NCBI GenBank assembly: GCA_903772945.1 | Contig: CAICTM010000244.1 | Location: forward strand, 1 to 64,000 | DNA: 64,000 bases | Direction: 5' to 3' | Source: Seminavis robusta | Lineage: Eukaryota; Bacillariophyta; Bacillariophyceae; Naviculales; Naviculaceae | Shown: positions 1 to 12,310 of the stretch, piece after piece | Numbering within the stretch: position 1 is the stretch's first letter | Layout of the letters: every line of letters starts with the position of its first letter | Made by a program: the position numbers and the translations under genes | Notes under the pieces: model-generated | The model's input: only the letters and a program-made list of their open reading frames with translations | Databases searched by the model: none | What the model was told of the DNA's origin: nothing

Positions 1-1573
1 GAGAGAGGATACCCTGGACCAGATTGGATGAGATCCGTAGTGCATATTGTCAAAGTAGCAGTCAAACACGATGGGCGACACAAAGCACGACTTGTCGCTG
101 GAGGACATCTCACTGATACACCAGTAGACTCCGTCTATTCAGTGTGGTTTCGTTACGAGGATTCGTATCCTCACATTCCTCGCAGAACTCAATGATTGCG
201 AGGTATGGGCAACAGACATTGGAAACGCCTACTTGGAATCATTTACGAAAGAGAAGGTGTACGTTGTTGCAGGGCCTAGTTTGGAGATCGAGAAGGATTC
301 ACTCTCATCATCAGCCGTGCCCTATACGGACTCAAGTTCTTCTGGATTACGATGGCATGAACGATTTGCAGATGTTCTTCGTTCGATTGGATTCTTTCCT
401 TCGAAAGCCGAATCAGACATCTGGATGAGAGACAAAAGGAGCTACTACGAATACATCGCTGTGTACGTAGACGACCTCCTTATTGTCAGCAAGACGCATC
501 CAAGATCATCGCGACATTGGAAGGGGAGCACAAGTTCAAACTAAGGGAACCGGTGCCATCAGCTTCACCTAGGATGTGATTTCTTCCGTGATGAGACACG
601 GAGTACTGAGTTACGCACCTGCAAATATATTGAGAAGGTACTCAGCAACTACCACGGATCTTCGGACACATGCCAAAACAAGCCTCATCTCCACTAATCA
701 AAGGAGACCATCCAAGACTGACACAACAAGCTACTCGATATGGACACCAAAAGATATATCAGTCACTCATCGGTAGTTCTACAGTGGGCAATCCAAATTG
801 GAAGGTTCGATATCGGCACGGCCACCATGACGATGTCCAGATTTCGGGCAGCACCAAGAATGGGTCACTTAGAGCGAGTCAAGAGGATCTGTGGGTACCT
901 TTCCAAGATGCGACATCGGCATCATACGTATCAGAAAGGAGGAACCGGATTACTCAGCGATTCCCAAGAAAGAGTACGAATGGGAATACTCATGCTACCA
1001 TGGTGCCAAAGAAGTTCAGCCGCACAACGCACCGGTACCTCGAGGCAAACGGGTCATTCTCACCACATATGTGGTGCGAACCTCTATCACGATCTCATCA
1101 GTGGACGGTCAGTTACCGGAGTCCTACACCTAGCGAACAAGACTCCATCGACTGGTTCAGCAAGCTACAGTCAACAGTCGAGACCGCAACGTTCGGATCT
1201 GAATATGTTGCAGCCGTACCGCCACTGAACAGATCATTGTACCTACGGAGCACGTTCAGTTACCTAGGAGTACTGGTCGACACACCGACCATGATGTTCG
1301 GAGACAACGAGACGGTAGTCAACACCGCCTCGATGCCACACTCAAAGATTCTCAAAAGACACAATGCGCTTTCCTACCACCGTACTAGGGAAGCTGTTGC
1401 TGCAAGTATCTTGAGATTTATCATATCCCTGGATCTACTAACCTGCAGATATCCTCAGCAAACACTGGGACATACATCGGTATGGCCTTATGCTGAATGC
1501 CTACTGTTTTGGTCAGGAGATACCAAGGATTGCGGTAAGAACACTCAGAGTCGACAGTCGCCACTGAGGGGAG
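1..1573 (+). pseudogene. Ty1/copia retrotransposon pol remnant (reverse transcriptase and RNase H)
   Basis: Conceptual pieces in several frames give a copia reverse transcriptase and RNase H in the right order. Near 85-120 there is ARLVAGGHLTD, then the block with DCEVWATDIGNAYLES, then the catalytic YVDDLLIVSK near 460-490. The RNase H part follows near 1130-1480, with IDWFSKLQSTVETATFGSEY and FGDNETVVNTASMPHSK. Frame changes and stops occur throughout, so it cannot encode a protein. The 5' half of the element lies outside the window. A purine tract (GAGGGGAG) sits directly before the LTR at 1574, as expected for a polypurine primer. Family assignment is secure from motifs; the exact diatom copia (CoDi) lineage is not determined. 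Confidence 0.88.
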
Positions 1574-1993
1574 TGAAAGCGTTACAGTTCTCCCCACGAC
1601 TCAGAGTATCCGTGAGTAGATTGAGTCATTTGTTTATGAGTCAACACGATGGAACAAAGAACGCTGGCAAGAACACGTTCTAACGAAACCAAAGGACACG
1701 GTAAATTGGAGTATTCGACAGGAGTAAAGCATCCTGCCAACGAACCGTTTCCCGCAGATACCACGTTGACTTCCGTATGAACAAGATCAACTACACGATG
1801 CATTGATCCAACACGCTACCAACTAGCTTTACTGATCGCATCAATCAAAGCTCACAACACAGATTATGAATTACTAAGAGCGAACTTTGCATTTACCACT
1901 TGCACTCGTCTTGAATAGTTGCAGTTGATCTCGTTGGGTGGTAGCTACCTCTACAAGATCCCTCTATTCAAGTAGTATTTCCCCACGTTAGCA
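1574..1993 (+). repeat. 3' long terminal repeat of the copia element
   Basis: This block begins TGAAAGCG and ends GTTAGCA, giving the 5'-TG...CA-3' ends of an LTR. Nearly the same sequence occurs in reverse complement at 16334-16746, interrupted only by scattered substitutions and small indels. The purine tract of the upstream pol remnant abuts its left end. The boundaries come from the point where the two copies stop matching. The right boundary could shift by a few bases because GCA is repeated there. Confidence 0.82.
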
Positions 1994-4900
1994 GCAGTGG
2001 CTGGTGTTGCCGCAATACACACTCTGAAAACATGAATGATGGGAGGCACAGATGTGCTTCCTATAATAGTATGACTAGCAGTCATGAGAACCCTGTCTCA
2101 ATGACTATTCGCGAGAGACTACGTCATGAGTCGAACTCAAACCCTATCTAGGATCGAGTCGCGAATAAGGCTAAGAGCCGGGGTTTAATTACTTATTTAG
2201 GTTAACAACCTATTGGGTCCGGAGGACCTTTTTCTACGCTGGCAATAGTTGAGCCCGAGGGCCCAAATAGCTGAGTCGTATACCATTGATGAATTGCACG
2301 ATAGGAAGGATTCACGGTCCACACCAAGCGTCAACACTGAAGGAGGATATGCCTCATAGTAGCACGGCTACACTATCCTATAGTCTCACCGCCGTTCACC
2401 TCCGCCTCATCAACAAGGGGCAGGTCCCTACAGCTCTACTTACAACGGAAGTGTGCATCTTCCCATCATGACCTGGAGCACGGTGGCCTAGCCAGGATTT
2501 AACCTATTAGAAGGGCGCTGATCGACAACAATCATCATCGATCCACCTCCACCACAGGTGCGTCTGAGTGATCAGGTCCCATGCTGTGGCCATTGCCTTG
2601 TCGTGCAGGGCAAGATGGCAGCAGAGTCCATAGGCGGTGGCGCACCTAAGACTGGACCATGTCAGGGTATGACCTATCCAGTGGGCGAACAATGTCAGGC
2701 AGAAGCCGACAAAGAGCCATGCGATTGGGCCAAGTGACGCACTGGCAGGCAGTGGCTCCCAAAGGGGAGGCACAGTGTCTGCTGGGGTGGTGTGGACTGT
2801 AGGAGGGGTTGTGGGGTGGATGTTGGAGGGGTGGTTGTGGGCTGTAGATGGCATGATGCTGGAGGGAGGAGGGTGGGGTGTGTTTGCTGTGGTCGGCATG
2901 ATGGTTGGTGGATGGAAAGGTTGTTGGATCGTGTAATGTTGACTGTCGGGTCGTTGCTGCAACTCAAGCACAGGGATTGCTTGTGAGGTGGAGAGGAGGA
3001 TTAATTCGAAGGAATCTATTCAAGGAGGCCAATGCTCTGGGGCACTGGCAATCAGGGTATGGATCAAAGCTGTTGGGTGGAGATGGCCACTGGTTCAGAG
3101 GCTGGGTCCCAATCTAGTACAGTTACCACAAACTGCAAAAGGAAGGGATCAAAGCCAAAGGCTGATAGGGATTCTTTCAGGGAAAACTGGAGAAGTCACG
3201 CTATAGCCAGTAGAGGCAGTGGTGGGGGGATCAAGGGGTGTTGTTGGTTGATGGGGCTGTGTTACTGGTTGACACTGTGTTGTCTCAAAGGCTGGTACTC
3301 AATCTGGTGAAGGCCACCACAGACTTCAGCAGAGAGTCAAGTCAAGATTTGTAGAGGGTACTCGATTCAGTGGAATGGACAAAGACTGAGGAGTCACTCA
3401 ACAATCAGCTAGAGAGGTAATAGGGTCAGGCGGTGGTTGATATCTGAGCCACACCACACTGCAGTTCTGACTGGGGCTCAATCCTTTGGAGTCAGACACA
3501 CTCAGTAGGAGAGTCAGGAGCAGGAGCAGAGAGGTGACTGGTTCAATAAGGGGGGTGTTGCACAATCTAGCTGTGGTGCTAGAGGGGCAACTTTTGTTGG
3601 TTCTTGTGGGGGTGAGATCCTTTGGAAAGGAGCTGGATATCCCAGGGGGGGCTGTAAACCGACCAAGAAAGCAGTCGAGCCTGGAGATAGCGGAACTCAA
3701 GTCCTTACAGGAACTCTGTTGTTGTTTGTTGTTCCTCTGGGAGAGGAGTTAGATATCAATGGGGGAGTGGTAACAGTAGCAGGAGGTATCAGTGCCAACA
3801 AGGACGTCGGGAGAAACCACTAGTGGCCAGTGAGAAAGTAAGAAATACAGCTGTGTTTCTGTTCTTGGCGGTCACTGCAGGTATCTCGTGAAGTCCTGCT
3901 TGATGATAGGCTGTGTACGGAGGAAGAGGTACGTCCGGAGGAAGAGGTACGGTCGCGGGAAGTCGATTCACGGAGTAGCGAGTCTTGGATTCGATTCGAT
4001 TACCAGGTCTAATCGATTCGATTCGGAGTTCGCGTTTCCGGTGAGTCAGTTGCCTTAGGGAAAAGGTTAACCGAGCCTGTTGTTGTTGAGGAAAAAGATC
4101 GATCGTTCGAAGAAGAGGATCGGCCGACAATGGGATTTCTTGGGCCGTCGGTAGTAAGAGCAATGTCAGTTCACTGCAGGGTATGGAGGAAACTTGCACT
4201 GCTGAGTCTACTGAAAGCCGCTGACTTCTTCTTGTGTTCAAATTCTTCCAACTTGGCCGTCGGCAGTCGAGAATAGAAAACCCGCCCGATCTCGTAGGAT
4301 TGCAATTGGGATGGCTTTCTAATCTGAACCGGGGAAGGCCGCTTTGATAGTCGCTTGATAGGAGAGGTGCGCTTGATAGGGGATACCAGGGGAGGTGTCG
4401 ATCCTGTCAACCGGAGGGCTTGAATGAGAGATAAAGAGAGGAAAAGGGATGTGTGTTTTCTGTGATGACGTTGGGTGGATTCCTATAGTAAAACAGTACT
4501 CTTCAACAAGATAACAGATAACAGGCTTCCTGAGGTCCTTTCGCTTCGTTTCAATGCTTCCAATGGGTCTAATAGGTGTGGTGATGGTATAGAAGTGACC
4601 GTCGTATTGTTATCGTTGTTGCTATTAGTGTTTTTGGTTGACAGATCCAGCGGCAGGAGTCAGTAGTTGCTCCCGCTTGGAAAAGTGAATAAGGCTAAGA
4701 GCCGTGTATTGCATGGGCCAGGGGGTTACTTCTCCCACCCCGCTACGCTCCCTCCCTGTTCTGCCTTGGCTTTTGAGTTGCACGACTGAAGGCTGTCCCA
4801 TGGAACATCACATTCCCGGGACTCCCTTCCACTGTGTGGGATCTATCCGGGACTCCCCAGTCCTGAATGGTACCCCAGGGATTGGAGACGGTCGGCTCAG

Positions 4901-5660
4901 TAAATGGCCGAGTTTCTCCACTCACCCATCTGAATAATCCTGCGGGCTTTTTTAGTAGGGTTCAATGTTTCGCTGTTGTAGTAGCATGTTTGACTTCGGA
5001 TTGGATGTTTCGAATTGATGTGGGATGTTTGGCTTCGAAAAATGATAGAAAACATCTGGTTCCATGTTTGAATCGTAGGCCGATGAAACATCCGCTCAGA
5101 ATGTGAAACATCAATCACGCCAGCCAGCCCACCAAAATCCATTCAAAAGGAGGAACAAACAAGGGGACCCCGAACAAACAGTAACAAAAAATCCAACGCA
5201 CCCCCATCTAAGAAGCTCATTTTTAGGTAGCGCGAAAACGGGAGCACCCCTACCATACCGTTCCACCTGTTTGGCATATAAAATCGTGACGTTGCTGGTT
5301 AAAGCTTTGGTAGTAATTCAGCAGTTTCGGAAGGTGAGGTCATCCAACCGGATCCGACGAGCTCCTGATTTGTAAGGTAGCATGCATAATAACATACAGC
5401 CATGACCTTGCCAAGCCAGTCGTGCCCTTTCGGTTACTTAGGTATGCGTATGTATTAAGGAGGAAAACTACATACAGAATGCAGCAGGACGAGTTTACGG
5501 ATTGCTAAGTACACCCTCATTTTATAAGATCGAGGCCACTACAGAGCCCAGAAACTGTCCATTGGAACCTCAGAAGCCACATTTTTGATGGTGTCTAGTA
5601 CGTTCTATATGCTAAAAAGTAACGTCTGCAAGCTACCAGTTGATTTGTACCTATCTACAA
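1994..5660. other. Gene-poor interval, no convincing gene
   Basis: I see no conserved protein here. The longest minus-strand frame (2507-2971) is rich in Pro, Thr and His and ends with a hydrophobic stretch, but it matches no family I know and lies in G-rich low-complexity DNA. An 18-nt word, GAATAAGGCTAAGAGCCG, occurs at 2163-2180 and again at 4687-4704. Short duplications such as GGAAGAGGTACG lie near 3920-3950. Around 4965-5110 the words GATGTTT and AAACATC recur in both orientations. The interval probably holds decayed transposon DNA. Confidence 0.6.
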
Positions 5661-7534
5661 ATGGTTTGGTATTGTTGTGACTACTGTGATGATTGGTTTA
5701 AGAACCAGAGAGCTCTATCAAGTCACATGCAAGCCTATCAACCTTGTATCGAGGCACGGAACAGATCGCTGGGCATTGACACTGGACTAACAAGAAGGCT
5801 TAGTAGATCCAGGGCAAGGGCTGCAGATCTAGGTGCTACTGACACTGGGAGGCCCGCAAGGGCACCAACACCAACAACAGAGGAACAGGAAGAGGAAGAA
5901 TCCAGTCAGGACATTCCACAAGAGATGCAAGAGGAAGATGATCCAATGGAATGGGACCCCGTGAATGTTGATCGTACTGGTTCTGAAGATGAGGATGAGG
6001 ACGACGAAGATGAGAATGACGACGAGGATAATAGAAAACAGGCAGCGGATGCACAAATTGGTAACCAAAGTGACGGTATTAGGGAAGGCAGAGAAGCGGT
6101 AGATGCGGAGGACGAGGATCAGGAAGCCACAGACAAGGATTCGGATGAAACTGACAGTGATGAGGAATCCAGTAGTGAAGGATCCGTGGCCACAATCATA
6201 CAAAACGACAACCAGGACAAGCAAACAAGGATCAAGAGACCTCCTGACAACAGAAATATCAAGCAATTCAGACAGTACTGTGAGAAGGGTCGGCGTAGCT
6301 TCATCCCACTGGATGCAAAGCAGGCAAGGGGCGTCAGGCTGATGAATATCTTACGAAAGAACAAGACACCTCTGACTGCCTATGATGATATTCTTGGCTG
6401 GCACCTAGCTAGAGGAAACTGGTAAGCGAGTTGGAGATGAGCCAATCGGCGAGGTGCCAGACTACATCAGCCGCAAAGCATTAATGAGCTTCCTCAAGAA
6501 AAGGTACAACATGACCGACAAGTTTCCTTTCAAAAAGGAGATAAGGCTTCCTCATTGTGGTGCAAAGATCAAGGTTGTGTGCCTGGAGGCTTGCAGTTGT
6601 GTGTGGCAGTTGCTTGCCGATCCACGTCTTACGGATGATGATTTCTGCTTCTTTGACAATGATCCGTTAGCTCCACCACCCAAAACGACAACCAAAGTGG
6701 GGCAGTTGAATACTGGTGAGGCATACAGAAATGCATACTTCAAATACGTCAAGAATCCAGAGAAACAGATGGGAATTGGCATCCAATGGTACATCGATGG
6801 AGCAGTGACTGGCCAGTTTAACAACCTATCGGTCACAGCATTGAAGATGACCTTGTCCTGTTTCACGCTTGATTATCGAAAGAAAGATCATGCCTGGGCA
6901 ATTTTTGGGTTTGTGGTCAACTATTCTGCCGGCAAAAATCAAAGGCAAGAAGATGTATGGAGACACACAGCATGACCAAGCAAAGGAGGACCTGATGAAT
7001 TATGAGAGATTTGTCGCAAATCAGGAAGACAAAAAGGTTGACAAGGCACAGGATTTTCATACGCACCTGGCGGCCATACTGCATTCTTACCTACCGTTGG
7101 ATGCAAATGGCATGGTCTGGGATCTCCATTACCGAGGAAAGCTTTACCAAAACCTCGAGCTAGTCTTCTGGACTCTCATGGTAAGGGCCGACACGGATGA
7201 GGCAGAGAAGCATTGTGGGAAGTATAGGAGTCGGGCGGGGAATGTGAAGCATTTGTACCGGTACTGTAACTGTCCCAAGTGCAAGGAAGAAACTGATGAT
7301 CCACTTGCTGATTATGAGGCCAAAACAGTGACAGAGATTAGCAACTTGATCAAGGACAAGGACAAGGAAGGTCTGCAAGACATCTCCCAGCAATTCATTG
7401 AAAATGCATGGTACGAGCTTCTGTTCCATCCAACTGGTGATACCGGTATCCACGGTGCATCTAGAGAAGCATCAGCGATCACACCCAACTGTTCATCTGC
7501 TAGTCTTACTGAAGAAGTGGCCGTAATGACCTGA
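5661..7534 (+). pseudogene. Plavaka-like (CACTA-related) DDE transposase, frameshifted
   Basis: Three frames overlap to give one protein of about 620 residues. It starts at the ATG at 5661 with a C2H2-like finger (WYCCDYCDDWF, then H and C), followed by a very acidic linker and a conserved core. The core includes GIQWYIDGAVTGQF and KDHAWAIFGFVVNY near 6770-6925, and CGKYRSR followed by YRYCNCPKC near 7215-7285. An N-terminal finger, an aspartate-containing IDG-type core motif and a late Cys cluster resemble Plavaka transposases; that family name is my inference. The frame moves near 6410-6420, with a stop at 6423-6425, and again near 6925. Each is explained by a single-base indel, so the copy looks dead. 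A TAA microsatellite follows. Confidence 0.55.
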
Positions 7535-7543
7535 CTTCCAGTC

Positions 7544-7578
7544 AATAATAATAATAATAATAATAAATAATAATAATA
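7544..7578. repeat. TAA trinucleotide microsatellite
   Basis: About eleven AAT/TAA units with one interruption lie just after the end of the Plavaka-like frame. Confidence 0.9.
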
Positions 7579-7660
7579 TTTTGTTGCATAACTCCATAGG
7601 ACACGTACCGTCCAACAGTGTTGGCTCCCCTTGCCACATACGTGATGTCAGTGGTTTTCT

Positions 7661-7905
7661 TCAAAAAATATTGACCAGTGTGGAAGGAGGATCGCTCAAA
7701 CACCCACAGTCGACATGCACCAACTGATTACGTACAACTTGTTGACACTTCCATTGCTTCATAAATAACTTGGGCTTTGGAGAGGTATCGCCTTCTTGCC
7801 AGGTTGACAGTTTCAAGTAAGTGTCCATGTCTTTTGACTGAATGTACTTGAACACTGACTCGACGTTGCTTCGAAGAGTCACAGGATCGGGTACAGGCTG
7901 AATCT
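7661..7905 (-). pseudogene. C-terminal fragment of a DDE transposase
   Basis: The minus strand reads PVTLRSNVESVFKYIQSKD, then LSTWQEGDTSPKPKL and finally LVHVDCGCLSDPPS before a stop. The H-x-x-C-G-C-L-S-D-P-P ending is what I expect at the C-terminus of the transposase group represented at 9079-10966. That gene lies on the same strand and ends too early. The two blocks are therefore best read as one protein, with about 1.2 kb of unrelated DNA between them. No start codon belongs to this fragment. Confidence 0.5.
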
Positions 7906-9078
7906 AAACTATCGAGACAAACGCAAGCCCGCTCCCGGTACGACATTTGAATGCGAACCGGAATTTCCAGGAACGTTCCGTGAAAAGACTTAAAGGACAT
8001 ATAGCCTTAACCTTAATCTCAACTGACATCACTCGGATCGATCCAAGCCACTTGTACACCTCTTTCATTAGACTCTACATGTACTTCGACCGATACCTCT
8101 ATCTTTGCTCTATCAAGATGATGCTTCCTCCTCTTTACAGCGGCTATGCTCCTCTCAACAAAGGCTACTACTCACCACCATGACAGGCTCCTCTTGTTTG
8201 GCTAGGCTGGAAAGCGGCAGCGGTAGCCGTTCGTTCGACGGTCCTCCGTTCGACTTCCGACGACTTCTTTCTTCTTTCTTCTTCCTCTTCCACCGGAGCA
8301 ATCAATCAAAGCGACCATGACGCCTCCTCTTCCACGGAGCGAAGAGTGACGACGTCTCTACCGTTAATGCAACAAAAAGCGACCAATACTCCTAGAAAAA
8401 CAAATGTCTTCCGTTCGACGGATCAATTCGGTCTTCTTCCGGCGACGACGAGTCGACCTTTCTTCCGGCGACGACACTCTTCTGGCAGACCCACAACAAG
8501 GAACCAGGCTCCTGCTCTAGTGCTACTACAAAAGGAACAAGCGGCATCTACTCTACTACTGTATTGACTGACTACAAACAAGAAATCCATTTTTGTGGTG
8601 GCCATCAAGTCAACAATTCTCCTTTTATTCTTTGGGATGGTGCTCCAGTCTTCATGCAAAGCCACCCAGTCCTCTACTAGACTCTACAGTGCAGATTGAG
8701 TGCTGAGAGTGAGGACAGGAGCACCTTTCCCATGGAGAAATCCATTGCAAAATGACAACAAAATGGAATCCAAGCCTAAGTTTTCATAGATGCTCCATAG
8801 GGAACTTTGGAGATGGCCTATCCTGCTCAAGGAGAGTGCCTGTGAGTGGCTTGGGGAGCTAGTCCTCTGACCGGATAGGCCAGAACAATGTATTGGTAGA
8901 GCTAATGGCCATTTGGTCAACACTGGTGCCCTACTGGTAAAATTCAAGTTTATTTCTTCAATCTTTTCTTTCTTTCAACTAGTCATTTTCAGTCTTGTTT
9001 CACGAAATGACCATTTTTACTCTGAAATGACCACTTCAGTTTTGTTTTGCCAAAACGAGAACTCCATTTTGACACCTG
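7906..9078. other. Non-coding DNA separating two transposase blocks
   Basis: I find no conserved reading frame in either direction. TTCCGTTCGACGG-like words recur around 8225-8475. The position, between the body and the presumed C-terminus of one transposase, suggests a later insertion or rearrangement. I could not identify terminal inverted repeats or a target duplication by eye. Confidence 0.5.
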
Positions 9079-10966
9079 TCAGCGGTAAATAAAGTCATCC
9101 TGTATAACAGAATTGGCCTCTTTCAACACTTCTTTCACAGTTGGTTCTCTCTTCAGCTTTATTTCGAGCTTCTCCTTTGCTCTTGTGAATTTGTCGGAGC
9201 TAACATTAAGCAAACAAAGCTCTGCCCATCAATGACCTGAAGATTCCAGCTTGGACGGATGAGGGGTTCAAGAGAAGTTCATTCCATCGTTTCAACCAAT
9301 GGAAGGGATCGAGTTTGATAAGCACCTGTGGAAAAATTTGGCGGAGGATCAGCTTCACATTGCAGCAATTGTCAACGTAGACAACCTTGACAGCATTATC
9401 CACTGGTCCAAAAGGATTGCCACTTGCTTCATGGCCATTCCTGTTGAGTCGGTCTCGAAGACGAATGAGATCATCCTTGACCTCACTGAATGATTTGGAG
9501 TGTTTCAAAGCTTTCCAAAAAACTGTAAGGCCGTCTTCATTCTGGATGGTAATCAGGCACTTGTATGGTTGGAAGCTTTGGCCTTGCTTGGTGTACACAG
9601 AAGGCAAATCTTCTGTGCAGCCAAGCTTATAATTGAAGTCAATCTTCAAAAGCCTGGCTGTGAGCCCGCGCATTTTCTGCCCTTGGAACTCCTTCCTGTG
9701 TCTGAAGACTGATTGCACCATGCTGTCCAGCCTGTACTTGGATAGTACCTGGCCATTATATTTCATCTTGTCTTTGAAATCTGAAAAGGGCACTGGTTTC
9801 TCCGCCGCAATCTCCTCCATGTTCTCTGGCTCGTCGGCAACTTGTGCATGTGGGTTTTCTTGATGGTATTCCTGTAGGGTGTCCACAGTGTCATTGTACC
9901 GGGCAATGGCACTGGTCACATCGTCTCCCTTCACCTTTGCCTCTGCTCTCAATTTGCTGTAAAAATCAGATACAAGTCGCTTCCATTTGGGAAGTGGTTT
10001 CAAATTGGAATGTGCTCGAGGATCTGCACCCAACAATTCATGGCATGTTTCAATGCCACTACCAATCAGCGTTCGCAACTTCATGGAACCAAGTCCAGGA
10101 AGGAAATTCTTGCTCCCATGGACGTTTCGATCATCCTTCTTGCTCAGCATGTGCTTGAATGTATAATCAGCATTGGCCTTCCCATGGGCTACATCGCTCG
10201 CCATTCTAGCCTTTTCTAACTCATGGGATGCTCTGTTCTGAGCATTCATGAGACGGTGAAGTTCACCGTCTGGAAGATTTATTATCATGTCATGGATTGT
10301 TTTTTGCTTCTTCGCTGGACAGATTCTGTCGGCTCCAATGGCATTAAAAAATAGCCCGTGATCTTCACGGTAGGCACTGTACACCATTCTTGTAAGCTTT
10401 TTCACAATAGTAGCCGTAGCCTCTGTTGATGCACTCTCGATGACCAGCCGGTGTAGCTCCTCATCAACAGCGAAACCATGACCCAAATAGAAAGTGAAGT
10501 AGTAGAGGGAGGAATCCAGTTTCATAGATTCCTTGTTGTAACCAGCGAATCTGTGCCCGCACTTGGTACAGGGATATAACATCATGTCAAGATGCCTGTT
10601 TCGTGAAATGCCGTAGAGTACTTTGGGTGAATTCTGCCAGCGGGCTTTCACCACACCAACATGCTTCCTGGTCTTGCAGTGTGGACAACATGGTATATGG
10701 TTGTGAATCAGCTGGTGTGGAACCCATGCAGCGATTGGTTTTACATAGAATTGGTTGACTGTGGATTTCTTTCCATACTTGTCCAATATTTGGCTATTAT
10801 ATCGCCCACCAACCGATGGAGTAATATTCTTCCAGTCTTTGCCTGGGCCTGTTCCAGAGAAGAATCCTGAGCCATCATTGTCTATGGCACTGCGGGTTCT
10901 CTGAACAAAGCGCCATTGTGCCTCTCTGATCTGCTTTGGCCGCGTCTTTGGTCCTCCTCCTGTCAT
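9079..10966 (-). pseudogene. DDE-type transposase with DUF6729-like zinc ribbon, truncated by frameshift
   Basis: A long open frame (586 codons, ATG at 10966-10964, stop at 9208-9206) carries, in order, a WVPHQLIHNHIPCCPHCK segment, a second Cys pair in YPCTKCGHRFAGYN, a long helical region, and a DDE-like core VVYVDNCCNVKLILRQIFP followed by IKLDPFHWLKRWNE. After FRSLMGRALF a stop appears. One frame over, the protein continues as NVSSDKFTRAKEKLEIKL, KREPTVKEVLKEANSVI and so on to a stop at 9079-9081, so a single-base indel has cut the gene. The zinc-ribbon label is by resemblance. The remaining C-terminus seems to be the fragment at 7661-7905. Confidence 0.6.
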
Positions 10967-11800
10967 GGTGGAGCTTTATTGATAGTAGTGGCAGCATTTG
11001 TATGTGCTCCACGGTGACACCATTCAAATCAAGAGCGAGATAGAGTTAGGGGATAAATATTTTGATCCTTAAATACAATATTCGGATCTGTTGTGAGAAT
11101 ATTTCGAACGTTGGAATGAGTGCGCAGTAAAAAGTACAGTTTAACCTAAGAAAATGACTGCATTGGGCATCTTAGGACGGGAGTTTAGTTATGATTATGA
11201 CATGAGAGGAATAGAGGCGATGGCACATGAGACAAGCCAAGTCATTTCTAGGCAAAAGTCTTTCCTCTTTCTTTTTTTCTCTTCATAGCCGGAACCAGGA
11301 TTTGGGCTGACCCGATCGCGACGACGATCATCTTCTTCGTAACGGGCGGGCGTCTAGCAAGCGTATCGAATTTTTACGATTCAATCTATGCATTGTTGTT
11401 GTGGTTGGTTTGATGCCACCTACCATACAAATCAACCATACAAAACAGGGCATCAACCAACAGACAGCAACAATCATTAGTTTGAAGATTACATACGATT
11501 CAATGGAACGTTTCCGTGAACATGTGTAAATTTTTTGCTGCATGTGCGTCATTCACGGGATCAATCGAACTAAACCATATCTTTGAAAAGCAAATATGTT
11601 TTCCCACATTCTGAGACAATTCCTACGTTAATTTGTTGCACGAGAAGACGGAAAAATGTATTTGTTTCTAATGTTTAGGGTTCTTATCAAACAGAACGTT
11701 AAGGGAGAAGTAACAGTCGGAATGTCAAAATTGGAACCACTCCAACCAAAAAGCGACCGATCTTCTTCATTATCCATCAGTTTTCCTCATAATCTTCACA
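10967..11800. other. Interval without recognisable gene
   Basis: No conserved frame is visible. The word AACGGGCGGGCGT near 11340 recurs near 17480, next to the recombinase fragment, but nothing else links the two places. Confidence 0.5.
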
Positions 11801-12075
11801 ATCGAAAAACAGAAAGCAAACTATGCCCTTTTTCTTCCAGACCGAAACTGCACAATGGCCCCACAATAAATATACCCCCACCATGGCGTTCATCCAAAGG
11901 AGGTGCAGAGGATCCGTTCTGATTCTGGTTGACAGGAAAGAATCGAAAACAGAAAGCAAACTATGCCCTTTTTCTTCCAGACCGAAACTGCACAATGGCC
12001 CCACAATAAATATACCCCCACCATGGCGTTCATCCAAAGGAGGATCCGTTCTGATTCTGGTTGGCAGGAAAGAAG
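11801..12075. repeat. Tandem duplication, two units of about 135-140 bp
   Basis: Unit one (11801-11939) and unit two (11940-12075) both contain AAACAGAAAGCAAACTATGC, the run of CCCTTTTTCTTCCAGACCG, the word AATATACCCCCACCATGG and the closing GGATCCGTTCTGATTCTGG. The first unit has a few extra bases (TGCAGA) before GGATCC. The duplicated segment includes the stop region of the minus-strand Gln-rich frame described next. Confidence 0.85.
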
Positions 12076-12310
12076 TTGCCGTTGGCGTCTCGAAGCCATA
12101 TCTGCTGCTGCTGTGGTTGGATCTGTTGTGCTTGCTGGACCTGTGGAGCCTGTTGGACCTGAGGAGCGGGCTGGATCTGTTGATTGAACGGCTTGCATCT
12201 TCTGTGGAATGGTCTGCATCAGGGGATACACGTATTGTTGTGGTTGTGGCATCATCAAATTTTGTAGCATAGCTACTTGCTGCTGCATCGCCACCATTTG
12301 ACTCCAACCC
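12030..12310 (-). pseudogene. Gln-rich C-terminal fragment, probably of a retroelement protein
   Basis: The minus strand reads MVAMQQQVAMLQNLMMPQPQ. After one frame change it continues with runs of PQVQQAPQVQQAQQ, then WLRDANGNFFPANQNQNGSS and a stop at 12030-12032. Low-complexity Gln and Asn tails of this kind are frequent in diatom transposable-element proteins, but I cannot assign a family. No start or upstream domain is present, and the upstream DNA is occupied by a plus-strand retroelement fragment. Confidence 0.35.

Noticed and set aside
2507-2971. Minus-strand frame of 154 codons, Pro/Thr/His-rich with a hydrophobic part
   Set aside because: No family signal; the DNA is G-rich low complexity, with open frames on both strands, inside a TE-like region.
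5829-6266. Minus-strand 145-codon frame opposite the acidic linker of the Plavaka-like transposase
   Set aside because: It is the antisense of Asp/Glu codons, giving Leu/Val/Ile-rich nonsense.
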